Shown: positions 1-11,473, numbered from the stretch's first letter. The stretch is 64,000 nt of DNA from Crocodylus rhombifer (GCA_038503035.1 JAVSML010001067.1:57723-121722), one strand, 5' to 3'. Translations and numbers: made by a program. Notes: generated from the sequence alone by a model not told the origin.

Positions 1-180
1 AGTGAACAGTTGTTCACCGAGCTCCTGATGCACTCCTCTGATATAGTGGTAAGCCACTATCAAGTCCCCTCTCAACCTTCTCTTCTTTAGGCTAAAGAGG
101 CCCAGGTCACTCAGCCTTTCCTCATATGGCCTGTCTTGCAAGTCCCTGATCATATAGGTGACTCTTTTCTGGACCCTCAC
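1..180 (-). mobile_element. CR1 LINE fragment (ORF2 C-terminal part)
   Basis: On the minus strand this reads as the C-terminal part of a CR1 ORF2 (the RRVTxMIR and KKRRLRGDL blocks). It is truncated by the window edge on one side and breaks off near 180 on the other. It closely resembles the decayed copy at 9248-9945, sharing the GTGAACAACTGTTCACT stretch, so both probably belong to one older subfamily. It is not functional. Confidence 0.8.
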
Positions 181-204
181 TGGCCACAATTTCTGATTGC
201 TAGT

Positions 205-1432
205 AGCAGCCTGTGGCACTCCATGATCTAGCATGGCTGCCTGTTGGTGTCTGGATGGGGTTGAAGAAAGTTGGTTTTGACTCATAAAACCCTAAACAGC
301 TTAGGACTTACCTGCTTGAGAACCCGCCCCTCTCTTCTTGCCATACTGCTGCATTTGAGAATAGTGGTGATGTTTAAGCTGTAACTGCCTCAGTTTAGAA
401 GAGCTAGCACTAAGGTATTCTCTACCAGTCCCTTATGGCAGAAGGCCACCTCTGTTTCTCCCCAAAAACTCTGCTTTGTGACAATTTGGTTAGGATCGGC
501 CCAGCAGAGGATACACACCTTACCCTGTCTTTTTAGGTAATCTGAGCTGGCTGCATTCCTGAGGCAGTGGAGAAACCTGCTCCCTCTGCCTACGTGACTG
601 GCATCACATACCTGGGTGAGGAGCTTAGGCATCCTGGAGGGCTAAAGACTGCCAGTCTGCCCAGCAACTAGTGATGCATTTCAAATTAGTTGGCTAACAG
701 CCAACAGGTCCTGGCCTCCATTGGACCAGGTAAATAAGGTCATAAGGGCTATATAAGTTAAGGACTGCCCAGGAGGAGGGGGCAGCAGCCATGAGGAAAA
801 CTCAGAGAGAGAGAAGAGCTGGACCATCTGAAACTTTCTGTCTCTCTCAAAACTCATGATCAAGGAACTTCCTGCCTCCAGAGGGAATCTCCACCTGCCT
901 CTGTACGATACTTGTGAGAAAACTACCTGAGATCTGACTAGATAAATAGCTTGCAGTAACTCAGATACATGATCAAAGGCTACTCCAGCCACCCTGTTTG
1001 CTCTATGGGATTTCTCTGATACTACTCAACTCTGTACCCTATTCCAACCCTACTCCTTGTAATCAATAACGTTCTCCATTGTACCTAGCATAGGAGACTT
1101 ATTGGGAGTGGGTCTAGATTATGCCTTGGGGTCCCCTTGGTTCGACCGACTAAGGGAGACCACTACTTGTGCTTCCAACTGAGGGAAGCACCCCAAGTTC
1201 TTGAAGCGAGTCAAGTACTCTCAAGAGCTACTAGGCCTGTGTTTCCCAGAGGACATCATGCCAGAATCAAGCCCATCCCTGGGTGGTGACAGCTCTACCT
1301 CCAGGCTAGCGGGTGTGCTCCAGGAAGGGGTTAGTCAGATGTGAGGCACCTCCAGGAAGGCACTAAGACCCTGAAAGGTGGTCAGGCATAGTGAGGTGGG
1401 TGGCTCAGCACAGGAGCACCCCTACTGACTCA
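205..1432 (+). mobile_element. Possible solo LTR (boundaries uncertain)
   Basis: A stretch with LTR-like layout: a TATA-like ATATAAG at 751-757 followed about 300 bp later by a weak AATCAATAAC polyadenylation-like motif at 1061-1070, then a GT-rich U5-like tail and CA-containing text near 1430. No gag, pol or env reading frame accompanies it, so if real it is a solo LTR. No terminal TG..CA pair with target duplication was found, so both the limits and the call are tentative. Confidence 0.28.
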
Positions 1433-4403
1433 CCACATCCCTTCTCTCCAGTATAGTCTTCCTTTTGTTCTGGTGACATGCAAGATAAGGTATAAGACAT
1501 CCAACTTCTCTGAAGAGTTAAATTCGTCTCTACACAGGTATTACTCATAAGTGGCTCTCATGTGCTAATCTGGGTGTTTAGACTAGGGCACCAATCACCC
1601 AAGTTCTCAGCAATCAAGCCATACTCTTTTGTGTAGACTGCTGAGGAGGTTAGACTTCCATGAGAAAAAAGAAAATTTCTCATTGTCAAAGGAATGAAGT
1701 TTTACAATGGTTCTCTCAGCACAGCAGTGCAGGGGAGAGAGATGAACTGCGTACAGATGAACTGCTTCAGGATAAAGCTTGATGAGATTATTGAAGGAGG
1801 TGCTGGAGATGCTTCTGCTGGTTGCCTATAGTGGCCCAGAATATTTTTTTCATTAATCCTTATTATCCCTCCCCTTCTCTGAAACCTTTGGCATTCACAG
1901 TTTAGAGTGAGGTACATTGATGCTCCTCCTGGTACTTAGACAGCTCTCAGAACCTGGCTGGAGGGTCTTGATCTCCCTCTCAGGGTCAAAATAATTGCCA
2001 GATTTGAGGTAAGGAAGAAAGTTTTCCTCTAGGTAAGGCTGGCAAAAATTTACCAAGTTTTTTTTTCCTCTTGTAGGGGGCCTGCTCCTCTGAGCACACA
2101 TCAATGAGAATAGTTCTCTGGCACTGCAGGGGCAGAGGATTGAAGATGGGGTTGAAGGTGGCCTACTTTTTACCTACTACTTTAAGAGGTCAGGCAGCCT
2201 GCAGAGCTGCTGGCAGGTGCATGCCAGGGCTAATTGGAAGTCAGGTGACACAGGGAGCTGGAAGGCACATCTAAGCCTAGTAGGACGGAGTCATCTGACT
2301 CAGGAGGAGGGCTGGTCTTAGAAAGCATATAAGCGCAGGCCCTGAGAGAAGCCAGCAGTAACATCTTGGAGCCTGCTGAGAAAATGCCACCTCAGCAGGA
2401 TGGCTGCAGCTCCAGAAGGTGAATATGGAGGGTAACATCTAAAACAGTCTGGAGGTTTGGGGAAGAGGAGGTTCCTAGGGATCCAGGGAGGGGTCCAGAG
2501 CCCAGATTGAGGTGCTGAGAGCATGGGACCAAAAGAGGTCCAAGAACACCAGAGGAGAGGCTAAGTGAAGAGAACAACAATGAGGATGCCATTTGTTAGT
2601 CATGAGGCATGGTGCAGGGGAGAGATGGAGCCATACAATTAGCCTATAAGGCAGGGACCCCTGGCACCTGGTCATCATTTGAGAGCAATTTGGGAAGCCC
2701 TGGGGCAGCCTCCCTCATACCAAAGTAAGACATCAAGCTGTAGTGGGCAACTAAAGGGATAATTGCCTAGAAATTGAGGGCTGCAGGGACTCCAGGGGGC
2801 TTCACAGCCACCCCTGGAAGGATACCCTGCCACCGTCACCTATTTACTTTTGAAGACCAATCAAAATTGCAATAGCTAGCTTTTGTCTTTCCACAAGTTC
2901 TGAACAGCTCTAACAGCTCAACTAGCTTTTTATTTACTTGAGGGGTCAGAGAGGGTGAAGAGAGTGGTAGAAATCCTGCTGTATGAGGCAGAGATACAGA
3001 CTTTCAAGGAAGCTTCTGGCTTTTTCAGTGAAATGTTACAGGATTCCTTGCAGTCAGCTGGTGAGGCCACATCAGAAACAAGATGGTCAGTAGAAGGAGC
3101 AGTATGAAAGAGACAGTTGTTGAGGTAACTGACTAAAAAGCCACAGGCCTCTGGATACATGTGCCAGGTGAAGGATGTCCAGCTACTAAGTGCCTTATTT
3201 TTTTGGCCAAGTAGACAGTAGCAGAAAAAAGAGGTGGATGGTGTAAGAAGTAGCCAGAGAACACAACAGAATGATTTGGCAGGAATCCATAGACACTACC
3301 TGCTGAAGTGCAAGACAGAGCAGAACGGAGCGTTGAACACAACATGTGACTGATCCCTGTCGTTATTAGACTATGGGTATGTCTAGGGGGCACAACAGAA
3401 TGCCATGTAGATACCCAAGGCAGTTTTGTATGAGCTAGCTCAGGAATTGGAAGCAACAGAGCCAGGACAGGGTAGTGCTCTCCTAAAGCGAATATAAGCT
3501 GCCTCTCAACAGGGCAAATTAGAACAGTGAAAGGGTTACACTAATATCATTGCACAGCACCAAATACCAACATATAGATGCACCTTACAGGAGAGAAGTA
3601 AAAAGAGGAGAAAGACGTGGTGTTTCCATTACAGATTTATGATTAACAGGTCACTGCTCCTGATTTCAAAAGAAAACAATAGACCCAGCCAAGAGAGAGG
3701 AAAAAATGAGCTTATCATTTTGGTAAATTAATAAGGACAAAAATCCTCCAGACAGCTTTTTGACTAGATGGCCCAGATGTTCAGGATGCTGCAGAACCAG
3801 CTCCTGCCTCAGTAATGAGCGCAGTGACAATTATAAAGTGGCCAGCATACCTTGAGCAATACCAAAAGGACAACTGTCATAATGGTTTACAAGCATGTTA
3901 ATCCTATCTTGGTTTTTCTTGTCAACAAAATATCACCAATGTTCTTGGTAATCAACTGGGTGACTTGTCACATAGAAGAGAATGGATTTACATCAATACT
4001 AAAAGGAGCAATGGAATGATGCTCCTCCCGTGCACAGTGATATCCAAATGATAAGGTGACCTCAAGCTTCTGAACATTTACATAAGGATGCCTAATATAA
4101 TCTTTCCCCATCTTTAGAAGTACAGTTAGTTCAGGTGCTCACAACCAATTCTCAGGTCTGTAACCAGTCTCTTTCATCTCCCTAAGGGGCTTTGTAAATG
4201 CTGAGCTGAAAATCTTTCCCTGGTACAAAGCAACACTTGAGTCATCATGCTGGCTTGATCTGGATACAAAATATGCCAACAAGAGAATTGCCAGATGCAA
4301 TTTCTGCTGCATGGAATTGAAGCTCCTATTCTTTCTTATTTGCAAACACCGTTATTTGGAACCATCTTGGCTAACACATTTTCCAGAGAACAACCTGTCA
4401 TGC
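1433..4403. other. No recognised gene or repeat
   Basis: The only open frames here are short (under 110 codons), lack family motifs and have no supporting context. I see no clear transposon ends. It may contain ancient repeats too diverged to recognise by eye. Confidence 0.5.
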
Positions 4404-4411
4404 TCTTACTG

Positions 4412-4847
4412 CAGTGGTCGCCAACCAGTGGATCTCGATACACTGATAGATCTCAGAGCCTTTTGCAGTAGATCTCAGAGCCTCTTTGAGTTGATCCAAG
4501 GCTGAGGTGGGGGGCTAAATGCCCATGTACATGGGTGTCCCAGCTGAGCAGATCAGTCGGTGGGGAGGGAAGGGGCAGAGGCCAGACTGAGGCTCCCACA
4601 GTGAGGGGCAGTGCTACAGAAGCAGAAGCAGGGGTAAGCTGAGTGGGGCCCTGGCCAGGTGAGACTTACCTGCTGGGGATGCACACCCTGATGTAATGTT
4701 TTCTCCCTCTGCCTCGATCTGCTCCCCGCTTCCCTCCCCACAGACTTACCTGCTGGGGGAGAGGGGGTGCCAGCAGTGCATGGTAGATTTTAGGTTGTTT
4801 TTAAACACCAGAGGTAATCTCCTACTTCAAAAGGTTGGAAACCACTG
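4412..4847. mobile_element. hAT-type MITE with 8-bp target duplication
   Basis: The element starts CAGTGGTCGCCAACC and ends GGTTGGAAACCACTG, which are imperfect inverted repeats of the hAT type (CAGTGGTT...AACCACTG). It is flanked by TCTTACTG (4404-4411) and TCCTACTG (4848-4855), an 8-bp target duplication matching at 7 of 8 bases. At 436 bp with no transposase frame it is non-autonomous. An internal stretch repeats GATCTCAGAGCC twice near 4450-4485. Confidence 0.8.
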
Positions 4848-4855
4848 TCCTACTG

Positions 4856-5358
4856 CCAGTCACAAATGGTAGAATTCAGTTCTGTGCTCCTTTAAAAATG
4901 CCTAGTGCTACTGTGGATGTCATCACAAACATAAGAGGCCCACATAGTGATGTGTTTGCACTCTTAGCCCTACATGTCAGTCCAGCCCTTTACACAAAAA
5001 AGTACAAAATCCACTTTAAATAATTATACAAGCAGCACTTGTATAATTGCTCAGCAGCATTGAGATTTTTCTTGAAAGAAATCAAAATTCATTATTTCTT
5101 TCTGATAAATATTTCAGAGACTTGTCTGGCAGATTCAGTAATGGAGTAGAACCTTTGATTGCTACAGCATTTCCTGGCACTCTTTTTTTCTCCAAAGTGA
5201 ATTACCAAGAATGTCTTGATAGAAGAGGTATCAGTTGGCTCTAGGTTAGTAAAGTCCTAACATTGTGGCTGATTTTTTCCTTGTAACCACAGTGAATCTT
5301 CACGTTGAAACAAAGGCATTGTTTGAATATGAAGACACAATAGGAAAAAACGGTTTCT
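4856..5358. other. No recognised gene or repeat
   Basis: AT-rich sequence between a hAT MITE and the composite MITE/CR1 block. Only two short frames without motifs (61-65 codons) are present. Confidence 0.5.
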
Positions 5359-5442
5359 GGGCACATCTACATGTGTCTCTTTTAAGCAGGCTTTGCCTAA
5401 AATTGCCATTTTTAAGGCACATTAAGAGCACGTGTCTACCTT

Positions 5443-6381
5443 AAAATTGTTCAACATCTTCATCAGGGACTTGGACGAGGGGGTAAAAAGCACCCTGTTC
5501 AAATTTGCTGATGACACTAAGATGTGGGGAGATGTGGGCATGCTAGAAGGGAGGAATAGGCTGCAATCAGACCTAGACAGGTTACAGGGGTGGGAGGATA
5601 AGAATAGGATGGGATTCAACACTGACAAGTGCAAGGTGCTGCACCTGGGGAAGAACAACCAGCACCATACCTGCAGGTTGGGAAACCCCCTTCCCATCAG
5701 TGCAGAGGCAGAAAAGGATCTTCGAGTCATCATTGACTCCAAGATGAACATGGGCCAGCAGTGTGGGGAGGCAGTCAGGAAGGCCAACCGTACCTTGTCA
5801 TGCATCCACAGATGCATCTCGAGCAGGTCCAAGGAGGCAATACTGCCCCTCTATGCGACTCTGGTCAGGCTGCAGCTGGAGTACTGCGTCTAGTTCTGGG
5901 CACCACACTTCAAGAAGGATGTGGACAACATGGAGAGGGTCCAGAGGAGGGCCACTCACATGATCGGGGGCAGCAGGGCAGGAGAGGCTACGGGACCTGA
6001 ACCTGTTCAGCCTCCACAAGAGAAGGCTGAGGGGGGATCTAGTGGCCTGTTACAAACTAGTCAGAGAGGACCAGCAGGCATTGGGGAAGTCCCTGTTCCC
6101 CCAAGCACTACCAGGAGTGACCAGGAATAACAGTCACAAGCTGGCAGAGGGTAGATTTAGGTTAGATATCAGGAGGTGCTACTTCACGGTCAGGGCAGCT
6201 AGGTTCTGGAACCAACTTCCAAGAGAAGCGGTGCTGGCTCCTAACCTGGGGGTCTTTAAGAAGAGGCTAGATGAACACCTTGCTGGGGTCGTTTGACCCC
6301 AGTACTCTTTCCTGCCATGGCAGGGGGTCGGACTTGATGATCTGCTCAGGTCCTTTCCAACCCTACAAACTATGAAACTAT
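5443..6381 (+). pseudogene. CR1 LINE, 3' half (RT C-terminal half and tail)
   Basis: The sequence starts inside the CR1 reverse transcriptase at the LFNIFI block and includes the catalytic FADDTK motif near 5503, the KCKVLHLG block, the ERVQRRATHM block and the FTVRAARFWNQLPREAV C-terminal signature. It ends in the CR1 3' tail (GGGGGTCGGACTTGATGATC and CTATGAAACTATG). The frame is broken by a stop at 5891-5893 and a frameshift near 5960-6040. In an intact CR1 this part would help copy CR1 RNA at a nicked target. It begins exactly where the oppositely oriented piece at 6382-6855 leaves off. Confidence 0.9.
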
Positions 6382-6855
6382 GTGGAACAGTGCAGGCCCA
6401 AGGACCAAGCCCTGGGGGATCCCACTGCCCACATCCCTTCAGGTTGAAAATGACCCATTCACCACCACTATCTGGGTGTGGCCCTCCAGCCAGTTAGCAA
6501 CCCATTTGGTTGTGTAGGTGTCTACACCACAGTCCCCCAGTTTTTTAATGAGAATGGGGTGAGAGACAGTGTCAAAGACCTTCCTGAAATCCAGAAAAAC
6601 TACATCCACTGCTACCCCTGCATCTAAGGATTTGGTGACCTGGTCATAGAAGGCCACCAGGCTGGTCTCACAGGACCTGTCTTTAATGAACCCATGTTGG
6701 TTGCCCCTAAGTATAATCTCCCCTGCTGGCCCCTCGTGGACATGTGCCAGGATAATTCTCTCAAAAAGCTTACCCAGGATCGAGGTAAGACTAACAGTCT
6801 ATAGTTTCCTGGGTCCTCCTTCGTCTCTTTTTTGAAGATGGGAACCACATGCATT
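6382..6855 (-). pseudogene. CR1 LINE, central RT piece, inverted
   Basis: On the minus strand this holds the middle of the CR1 RT: a VVPIFKK..EDPGNYR block, the motif A region VVFLDFRKVFDTVSHPIL, and the region ending at PQGLVLGPALF. It is shifted in frame around 6640 and lost the 5' part of the element. Its internal end (GCACTGTTC) is the counterpart of the internal start (TGTTCAACATC) of the plus-strand piece at 5443, with about 5 bp shared. The two pieces therefore cover adjacent parts of one CR1 in opposite orientation. Confidence 0.88.
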
Positions 6856-6902
6856 GATGCAACTCAGCTATTTGAACCTACATTTAATGTGCCTTAATGC
6901 GT

Positions 6903-7345
6903 GCAAGGGACTTGGTTGTCATGGGTGACTTCAGTTACCTGGACATAGATTGGGAAGAACATTTAGCTACCTCAGATCATTCACGCAGTTTCCTGACTAT
7001 GATTGACAACCTCTTCCGGACCCAGGAAGTGCAAGAGCCAACCAGAGGTAATGCTCTCCTAGACCTGGTCGTGGCCACAAAAGATGATCTGGGGGAGTGA
7101 AAAGCTTGCTGGCCAAGTTCGCAGACAACACGAAGTGATGGGGTAGTGTGGTCATGTCAGAAGATAGGTTGCAGATACAGGCATATCTGACCAGACTCGA
7201 TACAGGCAGACCAGAACCAGATGAAGTTTAACATTTCCAAGTGTAAGGTTCTCCATCTGGGGGCAAACAACCCTCAACACACATATGGGCTCAGTGGTGA
7301 CAACTTGACTTGCACCATGGTCGAAAGGGACCTAGGATTACTCCG
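6903..7345 (+). pseudogene. CR1 LINE with large internal deletion (APE joined to RT end)
   Basis: The first 200 bp read as the CR1 apurinic-like endonuclease domain (VVMGDFSYLDIDWEE, then SDHSRSFL and PTRGNALLDLV). After a stop around 7098 the sequence jumps straight to the RT active-site region (LAKFADNTK), losing roughly the connector and most of the RT. The second catalytic Asp is Asn here. Several stops follow, up to an ERDLG block near 7325-7340. The fragment is dead. Confidence 0.75.
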
Positions 7346-9144
7346 CGCTGGTCCAGTCCCGCAGGGACCAAACCAGGAAAGCCAAGGCTGCAACTGAACT
7401 CCAACTAGCTTCAGGCATCAAGGACAACAAAAAGTCCTTTTTCAGATATGTGGGGAGCCGGAGGAAAAGCAAGGGCAATGTTGGACCCCTGCTAAACCAG
7501 ATGGGGCAACTGACAACTGACGCCCAGGAAAAAGCCAACCTATTAAATAGGTACTTTGCGTCAGTCTTTCATCAGTCACACGGGATGCCCATGCCTGCTA
7601 TGGGACAGGGAAATCTGGGTGAGGGGGATCCCCTACCCTCCATAAATGCTGACCTTGTGATGGAACACCTTGAGAAGCTGGATACCTTCAAGTCAGCCGG
7701 CCCTGATAATCTGCACCCCAGGGTACTCAAGGAGCTGGCGAGCGTCATAGCCCAGCCCCTGGCACGGATCTTTGAAAACTCCTGGCGCTCTGGTGTAGTG
7801 CCCGAAGACTGGAAGAAGGCCAATGTGGTGCTGATCTTCAAGAAAGGGAGGAGAGTGGATCCGGCTAACTACAGGCCCATTAGCCTGACTTCTATCCTGG
7901 GGAAGATCTTAGAAAAGTTTATTAAGGAGGCCATCCTTGATGGACTGGCCCAGGCTAACATCCTAAGGAAAAGCCAGCACGGGTTTGTTGCGGGTAGGTC
8001 TTGTTTGACCAATCTCATTTCCTTCTATGACCAGGTGACCTATCATCTGGACAAGGGAGAAGAGATTGATGTCATATATCTTGACTTCAAAAAAGCTTTT
8101 GATCTGGTGTCCCATGATCACCTCTTGGCCAAACTGGCCAGTTGTGGCCTTGGCTCCACCACGATCCACTGGCTGGGAAATTGGCTCCATGGTCGGACCC
8201 AGAGGGTTGTAATCGATGGCAGTCACTCATCATGGTGCCCTGTGACCAGTGGGGTCCCTCAAGGCTCTGTCCTGGGACCCATCCTGTTCAACATCTTCAT
8301 TAATGATGTGGACATTGGAGTCAGGAGTGGATTGGCCAAGTTCGCCGATGACACCAAACTTTGGGGCAAAGCATCCATGCCAGAAGATAGGCGGGTGATC
8401 CAGGCTGACCTGGACAAGCTCAGCAAATGGGCAGACGAGAACCTCATGGTGTTTAACACTGATAAATGCAAGGTTCTCCACCTTGGGAGGAAAAACCTGC
8501 AGCATCCTTATAGGCTCGGCAGTGCTACGTTTGTTAGCACTACAGAAGAAAAAGACTTGGGGGTCATCATTGACCACAAGATGAACATGAGCCTGCAATG
8601 CGATGTTGCAGCTAGTAAAGCGACCAAAATGCTGGCGTGCATCCATAGATGCTTCTCGAGCAAATCCTGGGACGTCATTCTCCCCTTGTACTCGGCCTTG
8701 GTGAGGCTGCAGCTGGAGTACTGCGTCCAGTTTTGGGCTCCACAATTCAAAAAGGATGTGGAGAAGCTTGAGAGAGTCCAGAGGAGAGCCACGCGCATGA
8801 TCAGAGGTCAGGAAAACAGATCTTACGATGACAGGCTGAGAGCCCTGGGACTCTTTAGCCTGGAAAAGCGTAGGCTCAGGGGTGATCTGATGGCCACCTA
8901 TAAGTTTATCAGGGGTGACCACCAGGATCTGGGGGAACGTCTGTTCACCAGAGCGCCCCAAGGGATGATGAGGTCGAACGGTCACAAACTCCTGCAAGAC
9001 CGTTTCAGGCTGGACATAAGGAAGAATTTCTTTACTGTCCGAGCCCCCAAGGTCTGGAACAGTCTGCCAGCGGAGGTGGTTCAAGCACCTACATTGAACA
9101 CCTTCAAGAGCAAATTGGATGCTTATCTTGCTGAAATCCTATGA
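7345..9144 (+). CDS. CR1 reverse transcriptase ORF (5'-truncated, uninterrupted)
   Basis: This uninterrupted reading frame codes for the RT part of CR1 ORF2. The obvious stretch is 564 codons from 7450, and the frame stays open upstream to about 7345. Visible blocks include KSAGPDNLHPRVLKEL, NYRPISLTSILGK, QHGFVAGRSCLTN, motif A VIYLDFKKAFDLVSH, GVPQGSVLGPILFNIFI, the catalytic FADDTKLW, KCKVLHLGRKN, RRATRMIRGQ, and the C-terminal FFTVRAPKVWNSLPAEVV. CR1 ORF2 is normally about 900 or more residues with an N-terminal endonuclease, which is missing here. There is no authentic start codon or promoter, so it is a well kept relic rather than an active gene. Its codons differ clearly from the 17-29 kb copies, indicating another subfamily. 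Confidence 0.85.
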   Translation, partial: ALVQSRRDQTRKAKAATELQLASGIKDNKKSFFRYVGSRRKSKGNVGPLLNQMGQLTTDAQEKANLLNRYFASVFHQSHGMPMPAMGQGNLGEGDPLPSINADLVMEHLEKLDTFKSAGPDNLHPRVLKELASVIAQPLARIFENSWRSGVVPEDWKKANVVLIFKKGRRVDPANYRPISLTSILGKILEKFIKEAILDGLAQANILRKSQHGFVAGRSCLTNLISFYDQVTYHLDKGEEIDVIYLDFKKAFDLVSHDHLLAKLASCGLGSTTIHWLGNWLHGRTQRVVIDGSHSSWCPVTSGVPQGSVLGPILFNIFINDVDIGVRSGLAKFADDTKLWGKASMPEDRRVIQADLDKLSKWADENLMVFNTDKCKVLHLGRKNLQHPYRLGSATFVSTTEEKDLGVIIDHKMNMSLQCDVAASKATKMLACIHRCFSSKSWDVILPLYSALVRLQLEYCVQFWAPQFKKDVEKLERVQRRATRMIRGQENRSYDDRLRALGLFSLEKRRLRGDLMATYKFIRGDHQDLGERLFTRAPQGMMRSNGHKLLQDRFRLDIRKNFFTVRAPKVWNSLPAEVVQAPTLNTFKSKLDAYLAEIL

Positions 9145-9247
9145 CCCCAGCTGACTTCCTGCCCTTTGGGCAGGGGGCTGGACTCGATGATCTCCCGAGG
9201 TCCCTTCCAGCCCTAATGTCTATGAAATCTATGAAATCTATGAAATC
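7346..9247 (+). mobile_element. CR1 LINE, 5'-truncated, RT domain preserved
   Basis: The copy starts inside the connector between endonuclease and RT (RKAKAATELQLAS, DNKKSFFRY) and runs to a typical 3' end: a GGGGGCTGGACTCGATGATC block followed by repeated TATGAAATC units at 9222-9247. It joins directly to another CR1 scrap on the left, so its target site cannot be defined. Confidence 0.9.
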
Positions 9248-9945
9248 TAGGGGTAATGATTGACTATCACATGAATATGAGCTGCCAGTATGAGACAGTG
9301 GTCAGCAGGGCGAATAACACAGTGGCATGCATCAACTGATGCATCCCGTGTAAAACAAAGGAAACGATACTCCTGCTGTACTCCACACTGGTGAGACAGC
9401 AGCTGGAGTACTGCATCAAGTTCTGGGCATTGCTCTTCAATAAAGATGTGAAAAAACTTGAGAGGGTCCAGAAAAGAGTGACCCATATGATCAGGGACTT
9501 GCAAGGCAAGCCATACATGGGAAGGCTGAGGGTCCTGGGTTTCTCTAGGCTAAAGAAGAGAAGGTAGAGAGAGGACTTGATAGTGGCTTACCGCTTTATC
9601 TGAGGTCTGCATCAGGAGCTCAGTGAACAACTGTTCACTAGGGCACCCCTGGGGCAGACCAAGACCAATGGAAATAAACTCCTGGGAGGCCACTTCAGAC
9701 TTAATACTAGGAAAAACTCCTTCACAGTCAGGGTGTCCAGACTGTGGAATAAACCCCCTCCAGAGGTGGTGCAGTCACCTACCCTGGATGTTTGCAAAAG
9801 GAGACTGGACAGTCACCTTGCTGGGGTCACTTGACCCCAGTTGTCTTCCTGCCTATTGGGGGGGTGGGGAGGAGGGGACTGGACCCAATGATCTGCAAGG
9901 TCCCTTCCAGCCCCTAACAATCTATGAATGTATGAATCCTAAATC
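9248..9945 (+). pseudogene. CR1 LINE, old 3' fragment with stops
   Basis: This is the C-terminal CR1 ORF2 read from the KDLGV-like block through LERVQKRVTHMIRD to FTVRVSRLWNKPPPEVVQ, with in-frame stops near 9339, 9567 and 9601. The tail (TGGACCCAATGATC, CTATGAATGTATGAAT) ends near 9935. It starts immediately after the terminal repeats of the preceding CR1, so one probably inserted at the edge of the other. It belongs to the same older subfamily as the piece at 1-180. Confidence 0.85.
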
Positions 9946-10013
9946 ATCTTAATGCACCTTAAGCAAAGGCACATTACGTTTAGGTATGTGTAAATACATG
10001 CGTAGACATGACC

Positions 10014-11465
10014 ACAGAGGAGTACACTACATAGCCAACTTTTAAAAGATTCTCTCTCTCTCTTCTCGTATTCAAACGATAAAAAGTAGCATTAATATAT
10101 CTCTACCATTGCACTGAGCATATGAGGGAACTGGGATTTACAACAAATTTTTCATTCCATTTGTTCAGATCTTCTCATTAAAAATGTAAGCTGTGTAACA
10201 TACTGGAGCTAAAATGTGTTCCTCTAAATGACCAGATCCTGTTCCCATTGCTACTGGTAGCAACATTCCCATAGCTTTGTTGGTATACAATTGATCTCTT
10301 AATCTACAGTAGTTCCATGAGAAATAACACTTCTCTATTCATTATATTATGGAAAAAGAAGATAATCCAATTTATTTGACTTGAATTCTCGAAAACGGTA
10401 TGAGACTCAGCATATGCTGTATGCTTGCTCTCTCTCCTGCAACTTATAAAGCCATCCACAAAAGACATCAGTACAGCTTGGTTAGGGCTAATATTGTAGA
10501 AAATTCCAATCTGTGAATGTGAAAAGTTGATTCTTATTGGGTTGGATACAATTTTAGAACACATTCTAAATTAATTCAAGATGTGCTATATAATAAAGGT
10601 ACTATACCTGGTATAAATAGCAGTGAATGATAAGAATGTGATGCAGAATTTATATCAATTGAGCAAGGTACTTAAGTTTTTGGTAACCTGAAACTCTTGA
10701 GAGTTGAAGTTAATGGGAATTTTCTGGTACTTGAAGTTAGGCATGTGTTTAAACACCTTATTGATTCAGGACCAATTTTTTTTTTGTTCATCACGCTGTG
10801 TGTTAGCCATCCTGTTAGAATTGAACAGAAAACTGCCCTAACGAAGTCAGAATAGTCACAGAAAGCTGTCAACTACTCATAATTTAATATGCTTGCAGAA
10901 ACTTTGTACTAGGAGTCCTTGAAACCAGTGCAGCAAAACTGTTTAAAAATTGATGGTACAGTCTGGCCCTAAATTAGTTTTTCTAGTATGTCATTATCTT
11001 ATTTAAAACTCCTACTTAAATACTTTATTCCACATTTTTTAAGTGGCTTAATAATAGCCTTCAGCTTCATTAACTGTTTTATGTACCTGGAATTAAGAAA
11101 GGCAATAAAAGAAACTATTCTTGCAGCAGAATTATCTAAGATATGTTTACAGCACTAGATACAAACTGAGCATTATACAGGTTAGTAAAGGACTTGCCTG
11201 GTACTCAGTTCCAATGGGACAGTACAGAAAATGCTTCCAGTGTTGCATTTTTGGTAAGTCTCCTTGTTTCTGAAATTTCAGTAGCCAGTGATATGGAGGG
11301 AGGAGGAGCACGAAAAAAAAAAGAAGGCGAAGCAGAGGTTTTCTCAATAAAAAATAAGCATATTTCATTTAAAGGGGGCAGGGAGTTTAAATTTTTGCAG
11401 AAACTGAATTTTTATTATGAATATGTCAGACACCTCTAAGTTATGGGCAGAATTTGAACTAGTAC
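10014..11465. other. No recognised gene or repeat
   Basis: AT-rich sequence with no frame over 90 codons that carries a motif. I see no transposon ends. Confidence 0.5.
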
Positions 11466-11473
11466 CTGCTCAT

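Larger units (their letters stand above)
5359..10013. mobile_element. MITE (GGGCATGTCTACA-type ends) split by CR1 insertions
   Basis: The left end GGGCACATCTACATGTG (from 5359) and the complement of the right end (GGTCATGTCTACGCATG, ending 10013) form an imperfect terminal inverted repeat. Only about 85 bp at the left, 45 bp near 6856-6902 and 68 bp at the right belong to this host element. All three pieces carry variants of a motif close to AAGGCACATTAA, in one or the other orientation. The rest is CR1. No target duplication is evident. Similar ends recur near 21616-21723, 30366, 41027 and 46476. The crocodilian Chompy MITE family is worth comparing, but I cannot confirm identity. Confidence 0.45.

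Noticed and set aside
5443..6855. Twin priming as the cause of the inverted CR1 halves
   Set aside because: Twin priming places the inverted 5' part before the 3' part; here the order is the opposite.
8230..9084. 284-codon frame on the minus strand
   Set aside because: Shadow of the CR1 RT frame on the other strand.
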